Virus record (IMG/VR): IMGVR_UViG_3300009413_000027 | Span: 1-36,730 of that record | Reading direction: 5' to 3' (one strand) | From: a virus | DNA length: 36,730 bases | In this document: piece after piece, positions 14,761 to 25,424 of the stretch | How positions within the stretch are numbered: position 1 is the first letter of the stretch | How the letters are laid out: each line of letters opens with the position of its first letter | Notes under the pieces: model-generated | The model's input: the letters and a program-made list of their open reading frames with translations, nothing else | Database searches by the model: none | Told to the model about the DNA's origin: nothing | Program-made: the position numbers and the translations under genes

Positions 14761-16389
14761 ATGGCAATAACAGTAGAAAGAAGTGCAATAGCAGATTTCT
14801 TGGATGATCTTCCTGGTCTGTTGATGCAATATAAGCAGATGCAATGGGCTATAGAAGAGAGAGCTTTAGAGAGGGAAGAACGTAAAGCTGCTGGTACACA
14901 GCAAATACTTCTCAAGGAGTATTATGATAAGAAGGCTGAAGTAAGAACAACCGAAAAGGTATTTGATCAATATGATAATCTAAGTCCTTCAGATGTATCT
15001 TCAAGTGGTGCTGGTGCTGAACTTCGTTCTATTGTAGATAAAGAACAGAATCTAGATATGAATGCTATTACTCAAAATTTAGATGCTTTAGGTATCTATC
15101 AATCTGAGTTAGAATCTAGTCTTGGAGAGTTAAGAGGTCAAGCTCAAACTTTAAGAGAAATGCAGATGGACTTTGCTGGTGCTAACAGAGTATTAGAGCC
15201 ACATGAATATCAAGCTTTTCAAGAACATGCTTTACAAGCTTTAGAAGAAGGTGGTTTAGGATGGGATACTACTGCAGGTGCAGATGTAGAATATTATAAA
15301 ACTGATCCTGAAGCTAGATTTGCTAGAGCTTTAAATGTAACTGAGAAGATGAAAGGTGATGAAGATACTGGAGCTAAAAGCAATTATGCTATAATTCAAA
15401 GTATGTATACTGTTGGAGAAGGTGAGGATGCAGGTGATCTTGTAGATAGATTAACTTATCAAGATGCTTCTGGTAAGGAAATAGAGCCTTCTGAAGAAGT
15501 TATAGCAGCTATACAAAGATTGGCATTACAACCTAATTATAATGAGTTTGTAGCTAATTTAAATGCTCTTCCAGCTGAATATGGTGGTGATGCAATTAGA
15601 ACTGAACTTATGACTAATCCTAATACTTCTACAATATTCGGCAATTTACAATCTAATGTTCAAGCAATTAATACATTAGAGAATGAGCTTGCAGGTATAA
15701 ATGAACTTGATTCACAAACTAAATTAGGTCAATTTGTATCTGATATCTCAGGTGTAACTAATCAGCAAGCTTTATTTGGAATGTTTGATCAGGCTGTTCA
15801 GGGACTTGAACCAGAAGAACATGAACAATTCTTTAATGCTATGGAATTACAATCTGGTACTGATTTAGATAAATCTTATATGGAATATAAAGGATTCGCA
15901 GGTGGAGGAAATAATAATCTAGATAATGCTTTAAATCAATTAGCAATGACAAGTATGACTGGAGAAGAATTATTCCCTGGACAATTAGAAACTCAATACA
16001 GAGGCATGGAATATGAGACTGCCTATACTTATCCTGAATTATCTGAAGGTATAACTAAAGAAGAGCATATAAGGCATCAAATGAAATCTATTATAGGTAC
16101 TCAAGTTGACTTAGATATAGAAATTTTTGGAAATGAATCTAGGATAGTAGATACCAAGCTTGATAAAGATGGAAGGATTATGGTTAAAGTTGATCCAGAT
16201 GCAGATGCTTTAATAGGAGCTCATCCTTCAAGATGGAAGTATAAAGGTAAGCCTTTATATCTAGATGAGTTGAATATTGTAAGTCTAGGTAAAGCTCAAG
16301 AAGCAATGCCTACTGCATTTCAAGCAGGGCCTATTGGATATTATTGGGATCCAATGACAGAAGAGTATAGAATTAAAAGAAATCAATAG
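14761..16389 (+). CDS. Helical internal virion protein candidate (gp15-like position)
   Basis: A 542-aa protein, largely helical: an N-terminal coiled coil (about residues 15-70, IEERALEREERKAAG and beyond), a long middle helical part (EYQAFQEHALQALEEGG) and a smaller mixed C-terminal domain (from about 440) ending YYWDPMTEEYRIKRNQ. No membrane segment or enzyme motif is seen. It lies immediately before the 2973-aa gene, as gp15 precedes gp16 in T7. A structural role in the ejected complex is inferred from order and size. Confidence 0.6.
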   Translation: MAITVERSAIADFLDDLPGLLMQYKQMQWAIEERALEREERKAAGTQQILLKEYYDKKAEVRTTEKVFDQYDNLSPSDVSSSGAGAELRSIVDKEQNLDMNAITQNLDALGIYQSELESSLGELRGQAQTLREMQMDFAGANRVLEPHEYQAFQEHALQALEEGGLGWDTTAGADVEYYKTDPEARFARALNVTEKMKGDEDTGAKSNYAIIQSMYTVGEGEDAGDLVDRLTYQDASGKEIEPSEEVIAAIQRLALQPNYNEFVANLNALPAEYGGDAIRTELMTNPNTSTIFGNLQSNVQAINTLENELAGINELDSQTKLGQFVSDISGVTNQQALFGMFDQAVQGLEPEEHEQFFNAMELQSGTDLDKSYMEYKGFAGGGNNNLDNALNQLAMTSMTGEELFPGQLETQYRGMEYETAYTYPELSEGITKEEHIRHQMKSIIGTQVDLDIEIFGNESRIVDTKLDKDGRIMVKVDPDADALIGAHPSRWKYKGKPLYLDELNIVSLGKAQEAMPTAFQAGPIGYYWDPMTEEYRIKRNQ

Positions 16390-16397
16390 GAGCAGCA

Positions 16398-19300
16398 ATG
16401 CCACTACCAAAAGAATACTACGATATACTAAAAACTGGAGATAAACCTTTTAATCCTCCAACTCAACCAAGTCCAACAGGTCTTTATTTTGGGCCAGAAG
16501 ATGCTACAGAAGAAGCAGCTAGTGCTTGGGGCGGTGTAGGTGATTTCTTATGGAGTGCAGGCACTGGCTTTACTTCAGGTATGACTTGGGGTCTTACTGA
16601 TCTAGCAGGAGTGACCGGTCAAGAACCTTGGGAAGAGATGACTGGTACTGAGAAGGCAGGTTGGATACTTGGTGAAGGTGCTTCATTCTTTGCTCCTTGG
16701 GGGCCATTTGGTTTGCTTGGTAAGGGTAGTAAGGCATTAGCTAAAGGTGCTAATAAGTTTGTTGGTAAAGCTGCAGGAGAAGCTGCTGAAACTGGTATAG
16801 CAAGACTTACTGGTGAGACAGGTAAGGCTGTAGCTAAGGCTATGGAGAAGGGTACCCAGTTCTCAGATGATGTAGTTGCTGGTTTAAATAAAGTAGCTAA
16901 AGATGATTTAGGTGTTCGTTGGATTAAGGATCTTAGTGCTACAGGTAAAGCTGCTTTAGATGCTAGTGATAACCTTACTATGGCTGGTACAAGGGCTGTA
17001 CAGAAAGCATTTAAAGATGGTGGCATACCAGATATAGCAACTGCTGATGCAGCTAGAATAGCAGGAGAATTTGTTGAGAGTATTAAAGGTGGAACCTATG
17101 TAAATGATGTAGCTGAATGGGTTACTCGTGGACTAGCTGGTCGTATACCTGATACTGCTACTGGCTTTATGTCTAAGTATTTAGGTATGGTTGCACAAGA
17201 TATGATGTTTATGGGTCTTCATGGATTAGGTTCAGGCAAGATAAAAGCTTTAGCTAATGGTGAAGATTTTGATGCTACAGGTGCTCTTAGTCATGCAGGT
17301 CTAATGTCTCTTGGCTTCCCACTTATTAGAAAGATACCTAATCTTGCTGGTATGGGTCAGGGTGGTATGGTTACTGCCTCTCAAGGTATTAAAGCATATA
17401 TGAATCAATTTAAGAAGACTAACTATAAAGCTATACAAGAAATGCATGGTGATGATGTAGTTAAGAATATGCTTAAAGTTATGGTTCGTGGTGAGAAAAA
17501 GAATTTATGGAGTCGCAGTCAATTAGATGATGCTCATTGGAAAGCTGGTGGTAAAGTATATAAAAGTGCTGAAGAAATAGAAAGAGCTTTACCTAAAATG
17601 AAGATAGATGATACTATAACTCTTCTTAATAAAATGAATAAAACTGTTAATCAAGAGATAATGAAGAAGTGGGGGCCTGAATTTATACTTGATACAATAG
17701 GTTCAGTTCCAAGAATGGGTCTTGGTATATTAGCTATGAATCCTTGGGTTGTTAATAAAGATGCTTGGGGATCTATGGAAGGGCCTGAACTTGCATCACA
17801 TTTATTTATGGCAGCTGTAATGACAAGAGGTAGAGGTGCTTGGGGCCATGCACAGCAGAGAGCTTATTTTGCAGACTTCACTCCATACCATGAAGCTTTA
17901 AATCTTCTAGGTGTTAATACTAAGAATGTTAAAGATATATTAAGGTTCCATGATGGTAAACATCCTTATGAGGGGATGGGGGTAGCTCTAGGTACTCATG
18001 AAGTTGGTGTAGAGATGGTAGATATATTCGATACAGCTTTAAAGACTGCAGAATCTAGACCTAATGCTAGAGATTTCAGTAATCCTGATCATGCTCTTGT
18101 AGTAGATATGGCTAACTTATATAATGTAATTAAGAAAAGTGCTGATCCAAATTTTAAACCTATTAAAGCTCAGACTTTAGATTCAAAAACTCTTAATACA
18201 TTGGCACATAGATTGTCAGGTATTAAGTTTGCTGATGGCAATTCTATCGGAGAGATTGGATATGAAGGTTCTTTAGTTAGGCTTACTCTTGAGCCTGCTA
18301 AGCGTGGGCTTGAAGTATACAAACAAATGCTTTCAGAATTAGGAAGATTGGGATATGGTGTATCTGTTACTGAGGATGGTAGAGTTACTGGTACTCATAT
18401 TATGTCTAATAAAGAAGGCAAACCTATTGATGATGCTAATACTTTTAATCGTGTATTAGATGCTTTAGCTGGTATAAATGAAGCTACTGTTAGATCTGGT
18501 ATAGATGTAACATCTGAAGCTAGTAATTATGAGAGGATAGTTAAAAGGTCTGGACTGACTGAGCCTGAATTTAATCTTAGAACTCGTGAGATTATAGATC
18601 AACATATGGATGTCTTAGGTAGAGAGTATGGTGATAAGAATATATATAGAGATCCAGTTGAAAGTAATCCTATTTGGGAATTTTTCAAACAAGCCAAAGG
18701 AATTGAAGCTGCTGAGAGAGTATACAATATAGCCACAGGAAAGTTCCCTGCTGGCGATCCTACTGGCGATAAGATATTGACTGAGAATATGGATAGTTTA
18801 TTCATGCTTACTGATAGAAAGTATGCAGCATCTATAGATCAATACAAAGGATTAATAAAAAATCTTATTAAAGATCCAAAGACTGATAAAGAGAAAGAAG
18901 CTAATGAAGTTATTGTAGAACATATTAATGATATGCGTCAGCTATTTAATATAAGAAAGAAAATATTAGGAGTTTCATCTAAAGATGTTAGCGAGAAAGG
19001 TTCTATTAGTGCTGAAGGATTATCAATTGTTCAGGGTAAATGGAAAGATATATTTGGAAGTCTACCTAGGGAATGGAAACAGAATTGGGATGCTCATACA
19101 AAACAATTATATATAGAAAGAGTATTTAAAGGTCGTGGATTTGACAGGAGAGCTGTAAATCTTATATCATTTATGTCAGAACATAACCTAGTTCTCCCTG
19201 ATGCTGAGGGTAAGATTAATATGCCTTCTAAAAAAGCAATGATGGATGAACTTTCTGGAAGAAAGATGTCTAAGAAAGAACTTGATCAGTATGAAAGAGC

Positions 19301-22300
19301 TTTAGATACAATCAAGAAAGTACTAGGAGAGGATGTTGTAACTGAGATTGATTGGGCATTTACTGAGACTGGTAAACGTCAGTTAGAATCAGTAGATGTT
19401 AGAGATTATCTTAAAGCTGCTAAGATGCTTGGTAATGAAATGTATGCCGATCTACTTGTTAATACACAAGCTGTGCTTGGTGAAATTGCAGCAGTATCAT
19501 CTGGTACTAGGCAGAGAGTGCATGAAATTTATAATAAAACAACAGATCTTCTTGATACATTAGATCCAGCTAGTGGTAAAAAGCCTGTAGCTGATCCTAT
19601 AAAGGAGATTAATAATCTAAAAGAAGAGTTAATATCATTAGAAAGGGTTGCTAGAAATAAAGATAGTAAGGATGAATTAGGTCAGGCTATTGTACAATTG
19701 CATAAATTAATAGATGCTATTGATCCTGCTACACGTAAATTTAATATTTCTCCAAAGAAAACTCTAACTGAAACAGAACAATTATCTGGAGATGAGTTTG
19801 GAATACATGATGCTTTAACCAGACCTTTACAAACTACCATTGAAAAGATATTCAATAGAGAATATGAAGCTGTAAATAAATTGCAAGAATTAGTAGTCAA
19901 GCTTGAGAATCTTTCCTCACTAGGTAAGGCTGGTCTTGGTTTAGATAAGTCAGATACAATGAGAATTATTGAAGATATGTCAAGACAGTGGCATGAAATA
20001 TATAAAAATAAAACTGGCGATCATACTAAAGTATTATCAGAACTTATTGCTGATGTTAATAAGAAAGGTTTCTTTGGAGATGCTTTAACCTTGCTAGAAA
20101 GTGTTGACGCTAGGATTAACCGTGAAGTAATTCTTAAAAATGAACATAGTCCACTCAATGAAGATGGTGTGCGTATGTCTGAAGCTTTAGAGAATGCTTA
20201 TAAAACTCATGAACATCACAGGTCTGTAACTGAAATCTTAAAAGATTATGGTCTTGTAGATAAGGATGGTAAGATAGATGAAAGCTTTAGAAATGCTGTA
20301 ACTGCAAATCCTCGTAAGGCTTTACTTGATAATGTTAAGCCTAAAATATATGCTCAGACAGACAAATCTATAACTCAAAAGGATCGTGAGTGGAGAAAGT
20401 TTAAAGAGAATGATGCTATAGAATTATTAACAAACATATATAATTCTAAGCCTATCAATAGAGTTAAGATACTTGGTATAACTAGAGATGGTAAGCAACG
20501 TGGTATTGTAGAATTTAATAATAATGCTCCACACATACAGCATCCTAATACTCAATACTTTTCAGACAAAGGATTTAAAGTACATTGGATAGATGATACT
20601 ATGAGTGTTGATATTGGCATAGATGGTAAGCTTAGAAATGCTAGTATTGATTCCTTTAACAATCCAGATTTAATTCAGAAGTTTTTAAACGAAGCATTAC
20701 GTACAGATAATATTACTAAAGAAATACTTGATGGCTTTAAGTCTATAGATCATGGTATCAGTGAGAAAGATGTAAGAAAGATTCTTAAAAATCCAACTGA
20801 CTATGTATTCTATTTAAGACTTTCTCCTATGGATAAGATGATGTTTGTAGCTACTGATAAGAATCTTAAACTTATGGATACTGAGTTTGAAACTTGGTAT
20901 AATGATACTGCAGGTAGATTGAAGGGTAAGAATAAAACTACCTTTGAATCTATGTTTAAAGATTTGTTAGAGAAGCCTAATACATCACGTGCTATTGTAG
21001 AACTTAAAATGTTATTACCTTATTTAGATCATGCTGGTAAGAGGAGTGAAGTTGATAAGATGATAGCTGAATATGCTGGTGATGCTAATCCTCAAACACT
21101 TGCTAAGATTCAAGCTAATATGTATAAGCGTGGTTTCTTGTCTGATGGTGGAACTACACAGCCAATGAGAACTGAAGTTCTTAGATGGGTACAAGGTCAT
21201 CATCCAAATAAAGATGTAAGAGATGAAGCTAAACGTATTATTAGAAATGGTGGATTCGTAGTAGGTGTCATAGGTGATAAAGCTGCAGAGGGAGAGGGTG
21301 GAAGAGCTCATCCTCTAAATATAGAATCATTAGAGCTAGGGCAATTGCAAGTTATAGGTAATCAAGCCAGTGGATTGATAAAAGAATTAGCTCTAGCACA
21401 ACAAAGATCACTTGGAGATATGCCTAGTTTATTGAACTCACTACTTGATGGTGGTAAGTTTGCATCTGAAAAAGTTACGAAACTTGTTATGGCTCAGAAG
21501 GGTATGCTTGATACAGATTTTAGCAACAGTCCTAACGGTGCTAAGACAATCATATTTGCTACAGGCAATAATCAAATGTTAGGTAAGGGATATCTTATAT
21601 ATCATCCAGATATAGCAGCACAAATGCCTAAAGATGTAGACATAATGTTAGGAGAATCTTCTGCTAAAACTTATAGTGGTATAGCTGTAGATGGTAATCC
21701 TCTCTCCCCACATGATATATCACAAGCAGGGCCTAAGTGGCAATCTTCAATTAAGAATATGGGTAATGGTAATAAAATGCTTATGCCTGTTGAAAGTCTT
21801 GGAATATCCTTTACATCTAAAAGTGAGAGTGGTGTGGCTATATCTCCTTCCATATTTGATTTTCAATCTCCAGCAACTATAGATAAAGCTATAACATGGA
21901 TGGGATTTGAATCTAAATTAAGAGAAATTGGGGTGCAATGGAATACAGTTCATAGAGATGGTGCTAAGTTAGCTGAATGGCTATATGAGATAGGGCAATC
22001 TGAGGGTAATCCTTTAGATAAGGGCGATACTGGCCTCTCTAAGCTACTTTTTGAGTATGGGGCTATGCCTAACAACCCTTTGGTACAAAAGGCCCTTAGA
22101 AGGCTATTACGGAGCTCAAACTATAAACATTTAGGCAAGGTACCCAATCAAGGTGGTGGTGAAGATAACTTTATAGTACCTAATATTGATGGAAAATTAT
22201 CAATACCATTGTATGCAGATCTACATGGAGCTCCTGCATTCCCTGGAGATACTGTAACTAAGGATAGGATAGATAGAGTTTCTGTTAATTATGGTGGTAT

Positions 22301-25300
22301 AGGTCTCAATAAACATACTGGAGGCAGACAATTAGGTAATGGTATTAACTCTAATCTTGAAGGTGAGAGATTTATATTTAGAGATGGTAATGGTGTAGAT
22401 GTAGTTATAGGTATGGAGGGTGGCAAGTTTAAATACTTCAGCACATTCTATGATAAGGTTGGTGAAGGTATTAACTATAGAGGTACTGATAAGGCTGGAG
22501 CAGATGTTTTCAATGATGCTAATATTAAGATGGATTCTAATTCTCAACAGAAAGCTAAAAAGCAAATGGAAGAGCTTTCTAGATTAGTTAAGAAATATGA
22601 CTTAAATTATAGAGATGTTTTTAGATTATTACAAGGAGAGGTAGTAAGTTCTACCGATAGCAAGGGTCTTATTACTTCATTTGATATGAAAGTTGATAAA
22701 GCTTTAAAAATGCAGTTTGGTCTTATGTCTCATGCTGTACCAGTAGTTGGTCATGACAAAGTTATATTCCGTGTAGAGAAAATTATGGATAACATGGATG
22801 GATTAACTGAAGTTAATGTACATGATCTTCGTACTGTAATGCAGAGGGATAATGATGGGGATCACTTATTTACTCATACAAAGTTACCTTGGGATGTATT
22901 TGTAGGATTTGCTAAAGAGAATGGCCGTAAAGATGACTTTAGAATGTTTGAAAGAGAACAAGTATTAGATCAGAACTATATAAATATATTTGGTATAGGT
23001 AATAATGGTAAGGTAGGAGAGAAGCCAGAGCAGGTTGGTTTTCATAGTTATGCTGCTAAATTACATAAAGCTAAGATGATGACTGGAACTATTATAGGTG
23101 CAAGAAATGCTATATCATGGCTTAATAGATTAGGCTTTAAGATGGGTAAGGATCCAGTATTAAAAGATTTCCTTGCTAATAAGGGTATGGATTCTTCTGA
23201 GTGGCAGACTTTAGATAAGTTCTATGATACTATACAGAATGCTTTAGATATACATAGTGGTATACATGGAGCTATATCTAGTAAGCAGAAGCTTAGAGAT
23301 TTCTTATTCTTTGGCCATGCAGAGAAGTATGCTGAACCTACAGGGGATCCAGTATTTGATAAGCATAATCAACCAGGATTAGGATTCTTTAAAGATCCTA
23401 ATTTTGGCAAGACTAGAATACAAAAAGAAATGTTCTATGAAATATTGAATACGTTAAAGAAAGCTAATATGATTCAAAATGAAACTTGGGATGAGAAGGG
23501 TAGTCGTGCTCCTGAGCCATTTGAAATTAAGAATGCTTATTATGATATGAAGGGATTCTTCTCTAATCCTACTGGATATTTAGCTAAGAAACTTGCTAGA
23601 AAGATAGGTCGTGTTAGAGATAGGGATCAAAGAGATCTTCTAATGTCTGAATATGCAGATATGTTTTATGGTGACACTATAGATATAAGAAAGCGTCAAG
23701 GGAAAGGAAGTAGAGAGTCATTATATTTTGATATTCTAAAAGGAAATCATGATAGTATAATGAAAAAGATATTTAGCTTTGATAATATACCATCTGATGA
23801 TCCTGCTTCTGCTTTCGATATGTCTATTGGTGGTCATGTAATGAAAAACTTACTTAAAACTAATGGATTTTGGGATGCAAACTATGAAGGCTTAGTAGAA
23901 AGAAGAGGTACTGGTGAAGAATTATTTAATAAGGCTGGATTCTTTGTCAAAAATATAGAAAGCTTTGTAGAAACTGCACGTATGTTTGGGGATAAACCTC
24001 TTGAATTTATGAAAACAAATGATATAACTGTTGATACATTTGATACTAGACCTGTATCTCCAGAGATAAGAAATGCTTTAAACAATGGTATACTTAAAGA
24101 ATTAATACATCGTCAGCACAGAAATGTGATGGGAACTCTTGAATATTTTAGAGCTGAGAAGTTTGCTAATCCTGATAAGGTAGCAAAGCTACAGAATAGA
24201 TTAGCTAACTTACAATCAGCTATGGATATAATGGATCAGCAGATAGCTAAGGATATGGTTATTGATAGACCTGATACTCAGATTATGAATATAAAGAAAT
24301 CAGGAGAGAAAAACTTTAAGTATTTAGAAAAGGGTAAGAAGGTATCTGTATATAGGATTAGGGGAGATGTTAAAGTTATAGAAGAACCTGCAGAGGGTGC
24401 AAAGCCTAGTTTATTTACTCATGGTGTAGATGGTAAGCGATTAAATTATGGTCAGTTAGAATTTGTAGGTACATTTGATAATAAAGGTAAGATGAGAGTT
24501 CAAGAGGGCTATACATATGTCGTTGATAGAAAGCCTAAGAAGATGATATCTCAGACTGGCAATGAAGCTAGATATTCTCAAGCATTATTTAAAGCTACAT
24601 ACGGTAATGAGATTACACCTGAAAGATTTATTAAAGAAAATGTAAATGATTTTAGAGATGATGTGCGTCAACTTAGAGCTTCTATTAGTATGGACTATAT
24701 TAAGACTGTACAGAATGCTTTATCTAGCAGAGTATTGAGTGATGGATTGTTTGCTCTGCAGCAAGCTAAGGAAGGTAGAGCTATAGCTGAGTTTATGGAA
24801 CGTTGGGAACCATCTATATCAGGCGGTGACCCAATAAAGTTATTACTTAGGTATCTATTACAACCTCAACTCACACCTTCATCTTATTATAGAGATGCTC
24901 AAGGTCATGAGATGCCTGCATATAAAACTAATGAACATTTATATAAAACAGTTATGCAATGGGCAGAGAATAATGGTCAGAGAGAATTTGTTAAAGAACT
25001 CGTTAAAGATGTAGAGCATTTTGCTTCCGGCAGAGATACTGAGATTGACATTAGCAGTTATGAAAGAGGTAGAATGGATCGGTTTGATTACTCACAACTT
25101 GGAGATATGGCTAATCCAGTTAGATCTTTAGCTAAGCATTTGAATTTATTCTTTGCTTCACCAATATTAAATGATAAATTAAAGCAGGTGATTCCAAGAG
25201 GAAAGGGTAAAACTGAGACAGTAATAGGTAGGGATGGTCAAAAGATACCTATACGTAGAGTACCTAATAAGGATGAGTACTGGAATATACAAACAGATCA

Positions 25301-25319
25301 AACAGGTGAAGGTTGCTAA
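16398..25319 (+). CDS. Giant 2973-aa internal virion protein with DxDGD motif; candidate virion RNA polymerase
   Basis: This single ORF takes up nearly a quarter of the window. The N-terminus (86-110, WILGEGASFFAPWGPFGLLG) and residues about 268-325 are hydrophobic and Gly-rich, consistent with a protein that crosses or enters membranes on ejection. Residues about 1729-1757 hold GKGYLIYHPDIAAQ... ending in SSAK (Lys1757). Residues 2100-2160 hold MSHAVPVVGHDKVIFRVEKI then RDNDGDHLFTH, with Asp2151, Asp2153 and Asp2155. Multi-subunit-type RNA polymerases carry Lys in a first double-psi barrel and a D-x-DGD metal loop in the second; crAss-like phages carry both in one virion-packaged chain. The order and about 395-residue spacing fit, but the middle Asn is unusual (normally Phe/Tyr). 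Otherwise it is a gp16-like ejection protein. Confidence 0.6.
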   Translation: MPLPKEYYDILKTGDKPFNPPTQPSPTGLYFGPEDATEEAASAWGGVGDFLWSAGTGFTSGMTWGLTDLAGVTGQEPWEEMTGTEKAGWILGEGASFFAPWGPFGLLGKGSKALAKGANKFVGKAAGEAAETGIARLTGETGKAVAKAMEKGTQFSDDVVAGLNKVAKDDLGVRWIKDLSATGKAALDASDNLTMAGTRAVQKAFKDGGIPDIATADAARIAGEFVESIKGGTYVNDVAEWVTRGLAGRIPDTATGFMSKYLGMVAQDMMFMGLHGLGSGKIKALANGEDFDATGALSHAGLMSLGFPLIRKIPNLAGMGQGGMVTASQGIKAYMNQFKKTNYKAIQEMHGDDVVKNMLKVMVRGEKKNLWSRSQLDDAHWKAGGKVYKSAEEIERALPKMKIDDTITLLNKMNKTVNQEIMKKWGPEFILDTIGSVPRMGLGILAMNPWVVNKDAWGSMEGPELASHLFMAAVMTRGRGAWGHAQQRAYFADFTPYHEALNLLGVNTKNVKDILRFHDGKHPYEGMGVALGTHEVGVEMVDIFDTALKTAESRPNARDFSNPDHALVVDMANLYNVIKKSADPNFKPIKAQTLDSKTLNTLAHRLSGIKFADGNSIGEIGYEGSLVRLTLEPAKRGLEVYKQMLSELGRLGYGVSVTEDGRVTGTHIMSNKEGKPIDDANTFNRVLDALAGINEATVRSGIDVTSEASNYERIVKRSGLTEPEFNLRTREIIDQHMDVLGREYGDKNIYRDPVESNPIWEFFKQAKGIEAAERVYNIATGKFPAGDPTGDKILTENMDSLFMLTDRKYAASIDQYKGLIKNLIKDPKTDKEKEANEVIVEHINDMRQLFNIRKKILGVSSKDVSEKGSISAEGLSIVQGKWKDIFGSLPREWKQNWDAHTKQLYIERVFKGRGFDRRAVNLISFMSEHNLVLPDAEGKINMPSKKAMMDELSGRKMSKKELDQYERALDTIKKVLGEDVVTEIDWAFTETGKRQLESVDVRDYLKAAKMLGNEMYADLLVNTQAVLGEIAAVSSGTRQRVHEIYNKTTDLLDTLDPASGKKPVADPIKEINNLKEELISLERVARNKDSKDELGQAIVQLHKLIDAIDPATRKFNISPKKTLTETEQLSGDEFGIHDALTRPLQTTIEKIFNREYEAVNKLQELVVKLENLSSLGKAGLGLDKSDTMRIIEDMSRQWHEIYKNKTGDHTKVLSELIADVNKKGFFGDALTLLESVDARINREVILKNEHSPLNEDGVRMSEALENAYKTHEHHRSVTEILKDYGLVDKDGKIDESFRNAVTANPRKALLDNVKPKIYAQTDKSITQKDREWRKFKENDAIELLTNIYNSKPINRVKILGITRDGKQRGIVEFNNNAPHIQHPNTQYFSDKGFKVHWIDDTMSVDIGIDGKLRNASIDSFNNPDLIQKFLNEALRTDNITKEILDGFKSIDHGISEKDVRKILKNPTDYVFYLRLSPMDKMMFVATDKNLKLMDTEFETWYNDTAGRLKGKNKTTFESMFKDLLEKPNTSRAIVELKMLLPYLDHAGKRSEVDKMIAEYAGDANPQTLAKIQANMYKRGFLSDGGTTQPMRTEVLRWVQGHHPNKDVRDEAKRIIRNGGFVVGVIGDKAAEGEGGRAHPLNIESLELGQLQVIGNQASGLIKELALAQQRSLGDMPSLLNSLLDGGKFASEKVTKLVMAQKGMLDTDFSNSPNGAKTIIFATGNNQMLGKGYLIYHPDIAAQMPKDVDIMLGESSAKTYSGIAVDGNPLSPHDISQAGPKWQSSIKNMGNGNKMLMPVESLGISFTSKSESGVAISPSIFDFQSPATIDKAITWMGFESKLREIGVQWNTVHRDGAKLAEWLYEIGQSEGNPLDKGDTGLSKLLFEYGAMPNNPLVQKALRRLLRSSNYKHLGKVPNQGGGEDNFIVPNIDGKLSIPLYADLHGAPAFPGDTVTKDRIDRVSVNYGGIGLNKHTGGRQLGNGINSNLEGERFIFRDGNGVDVVIGMEGGKFKYFSTFYDKVGEGINYRGTDKAGADVFNDANIKMDSNSQQKAKKQMEELSRLVKKYDLNYRDVFRLLQGEVVSSTDSKGLITSFDMKVDKALKMQFGLMSHAVPVVGHDKVIFRVEKIMDNMDGLTEVNVHDLRTVMQRDNDGDHLFTHTKLPWDVFVGFAKENGRKDDFRMFEREQVLDQNYINIFGIGNNGKVGEKPEQVGFHSYAAKLHKAKMMTGTIIGARNAISWLNRLGFKMGKDPVLKDFLANKGMDSSEWQTLDKFYDTIQNALDIHSGIHGAISSKQKLRDFLFFGHAEKYAEPTGDPVFDKHNQPGLGFFKDPNFGKTRIQKEMFYEILNTLKKANMIQNETWDEKGSRAPEPFEIKNAYYDMKGFFSNPTGYLAKKLARKIGRVRDRDQRDLLMSEYADMFYGDTIDIRKRQGKGSRESLYFDILKGNHDSIMKKIFSFDNIPSDDPASAFDMSIGGHVMKNLLKTNGFWDANYEGLVERRGTGEELFNKAGFFVKNIESFVETARMFGDKPLEFMKTNDITVDTFDTRPVSPEIRNALNNGILKELIHRQHRNVMGTLEYFRAEKFANPDKVAKLQNRLANLQSAMDIMDQQIAKDMVIDRPDTQIMNIKKSGEKNFKYLEKGKKVSVYRIRGDVKVIEEPAEGAKPSLFTHGVDGKRLNYGQLEFVGTFDNKGKMRVQEGYTYVVDRKPKKMISQTGNEARYSQALFKATYGNEITPERFIKENVNDFRDDVRQLRASISMDYIKTVQNALSSRVLSDGLFALQQAKEGRAIAEFMERWEPSISGGDPIKLLLRYLLQPQLTPSSYYRDAQGHEMPAYKTNEHLYKTVMQWAENNGQREFVKELVKDVEHFASGRDTEIDISSYERGRMDRFDYSQLGDMANPVRSLAKHLNLFFASPILNDKLKQVIPRGKGKTETVIGRDGQKIPIRRVPNKDEYWNIQTDQTGEGC

Positions 25320-25424
25320 ATGAAAAATAACGAAAAAGTTATAGCATATATACCAGCTTTTGAACTTTGTTTAAGAAAGTCGACCCACCCAGCGTGTAAA
25401 ATTTTGAAACCTAAAGGAGCTTAA
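25320..25424 (+). CDS. 34-codon ORF between the two large genes
   Basis: The ATG follows directly on the stop of the 2973-aa gene and the TAA directly precedes the next ATG. The product (MKNNEKVIAYIPAFELCLRK at its start) contains two Cys and is basic. It holds the AAAGGAG ribosome binding site of the next gene in its last codons. There is no good binding site of its own, so it would be made only by coupled re-initiation. It may be a real micro-protein or a chance filler. Confidence 0.4.
   Translation: MKNNEKVIAYIPAFELCLRKSTHPACKILKPKGA

Noticed and set aside
16619-17026. 135-aa minus-strand ORF opposite the 2973-aa gene
   Set aside because: An Ala/Pro/Leu/Ser-rich shadow of the coding strand with no upstream binding site.
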